Shown: piece by piece, positions 5,332 to 5,816 of the stretch
Layout: each line of letters opens with the position of its first letter
Numbering within the stretch: the stretch's first letter is position 1
Assembly: GCA_046081905.1 (NCBI GenBank)
Contig: JBJTWS010000249.1
Span: forward strand, 1-5,816
Length of the DNA stretch: 5,816 bases
Origin: CBW1002 sp046081905
GTDB taxonomy: Bacteria > Cyanobacteriota > Cyanobacteriia > PCC-6307 > Cyanobiaceae
Direction of reading: 5' to 3'
Notes under the pieces: generated by a model
Told to the model about the DNA's origin: nothing
Database searches by the model: none
The model's input: only the letters and a program-made list of their open reading frames with translations
Translations under genes and position numbers: made by a program

Positions 5332-5816
5332 TCACTGACCACCCCAGCGGGGCAGTTCCAGCCGGCCCAGGACCGTGGCCTCGGCATCGAAGCAAGCGAT
5401 GAAGCCCGGTGCCCTGCGGGTGTCCGCCCCCTGCCCCGCGGGCAGTGCCGTCAGTGGGCTGCCACCAGTGACAGCATCCTCGGAATCCTCGGCACCTTCC
5501 ACCACCCGCGAGAGCAGCCAGGCGCGGCGGTCCGGTTGCCCCTTGCCAGGGCTGCGCCCCACCCGTGCCAGTCGGAACCCGTACAGCACGCTGCCGGCCT
5601 TGAGGCGGGCGACTTCATCAGCGTCGAGGCCCACCAGCTCCGCCAGCTCGGGGGTGGTCAGGGGCAGCCGTTCATCCGCTGCTTCGGCCATGGCGCGGGC
5701 ACGGGCCAGTGGGCCACCAGCGGGCGCCTGCTGCTGCTGGAGGAACTGGAACATCGCCATCGCCAGGGCATCACTGCCGCCAGTCGGTGCTGTCACTGCC
5801 GCCGGCTTGGCTGGGG
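5332..5816 (-). CDS. Putative DNA-binding protein, cut by the window's right edge
   Basis: The minus-strand frame is open from the right edge to a TGA at 5332-5334. The first start inside the window is a GTG at 5794-5796 (154 residues), but the frame continues upstream without a stop. After an N-terminal FQFLQQQQ stretch comes LTTPELAELVGLDADEVARL, which looks like a helix-turn-helix, then YGFRLARVGRSPGKGQPDRRAWLL. This arrangement (LT..ELA.L.G, then YGF.L.R.GR......W) resembles small putative HTH proteins of cyanobacterial plasmids. A plasmid regulatory or maintenance role is likely, but the exact function is unknown. If the molecule is circular, the protein starts at the ATG at 92-94 and has 192 residues. 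Confidence 0.65.
   Translation of the reverse strand, partial: PAKPAAVTAPTGGSDALAMAMFQFLQQQQAPAGGPLARARAMAEAADERLPLTTPELAELVGLDADEVARLKAGSVLYGFRLARVGRSPGKGQPDRRAWLLSRVVEGAEDSEDAVTGGSPLTALPAGQGADTRRAPGFIACFDAEATVLGRLELPRWGGQ

Overview
The window looks like a small, GC-rich cryptic plasmid from a cyanobacterium, probably a high-GC unicellular picocyanobacterium such as Synechococcus or Cyanobium. The organism is inferred from the replication protein, which belongs to the family found on cyanobacterial plasmids (CyRepA1-type, DUF3854 primase-like domain plus P-loop helicase-like domain). One HIP1 octamer (GCGATCGC, 1021-1028) fits but is weak support. No chromosomal housekeeping gene, rRNA, tRNA, CRISPR array, transposase or relaxase was seen. 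All credible genes lie on the minus strand.

Layout in the direction of transcription (right to left). A gene for a putative DNA-binding protein runs off the right edge (5332-5816). If the last base is joined to the first, its frame continues without a stop into positions 1-94 and ends at an ATG. This suggests a complete circle cut inside this gene, giving a 192-residue protein. Next comes about 415 bp without a confident gene (4917-5331), which holds a dense cluster of TCACC(C)/GGGTGA motifs. It is followed by a ribbon-helix-helix (RHH) gene (4656-4916), an 11-codon micro-ORF (4624-4659), a zinc-ribbon-type hypothetical gene (3770-4624), a structured leader with two overlapping hairpins (3698-3752), and the large replication gene (349-3666). 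Downstream of rep, in the same frame, lies a second RHH reading frame broken by an in-frame TGA (121-348).

The RHH gene, micro-ORF and zinc-ribbon gene are joined by an ATGA overlap and then a TGATG overlap, so they are probably translationally coupled. The leader before rep can fold in two mutually exclusive ways, which suggests RNA-level control of Rep synthesis and hence copy number. A 13-bp perfect inverted repeat with a second inner stem (467-521) lies inside the 3' end of rep. It is a candidate for part of the replication origin or a structured RNA element. The RHH protein, with no ParA partner present, could be a copy-control repressor or a centromere-binding protein acting at the TCACCC cluster. 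These roles are inferences from architecture, not demonstrated.

The Rep family assignment is strong. The intact RHH gene and the RHH relict are good. The zinc-ribbon protein and the junction-spanning gene are real-looking but of unknown function.
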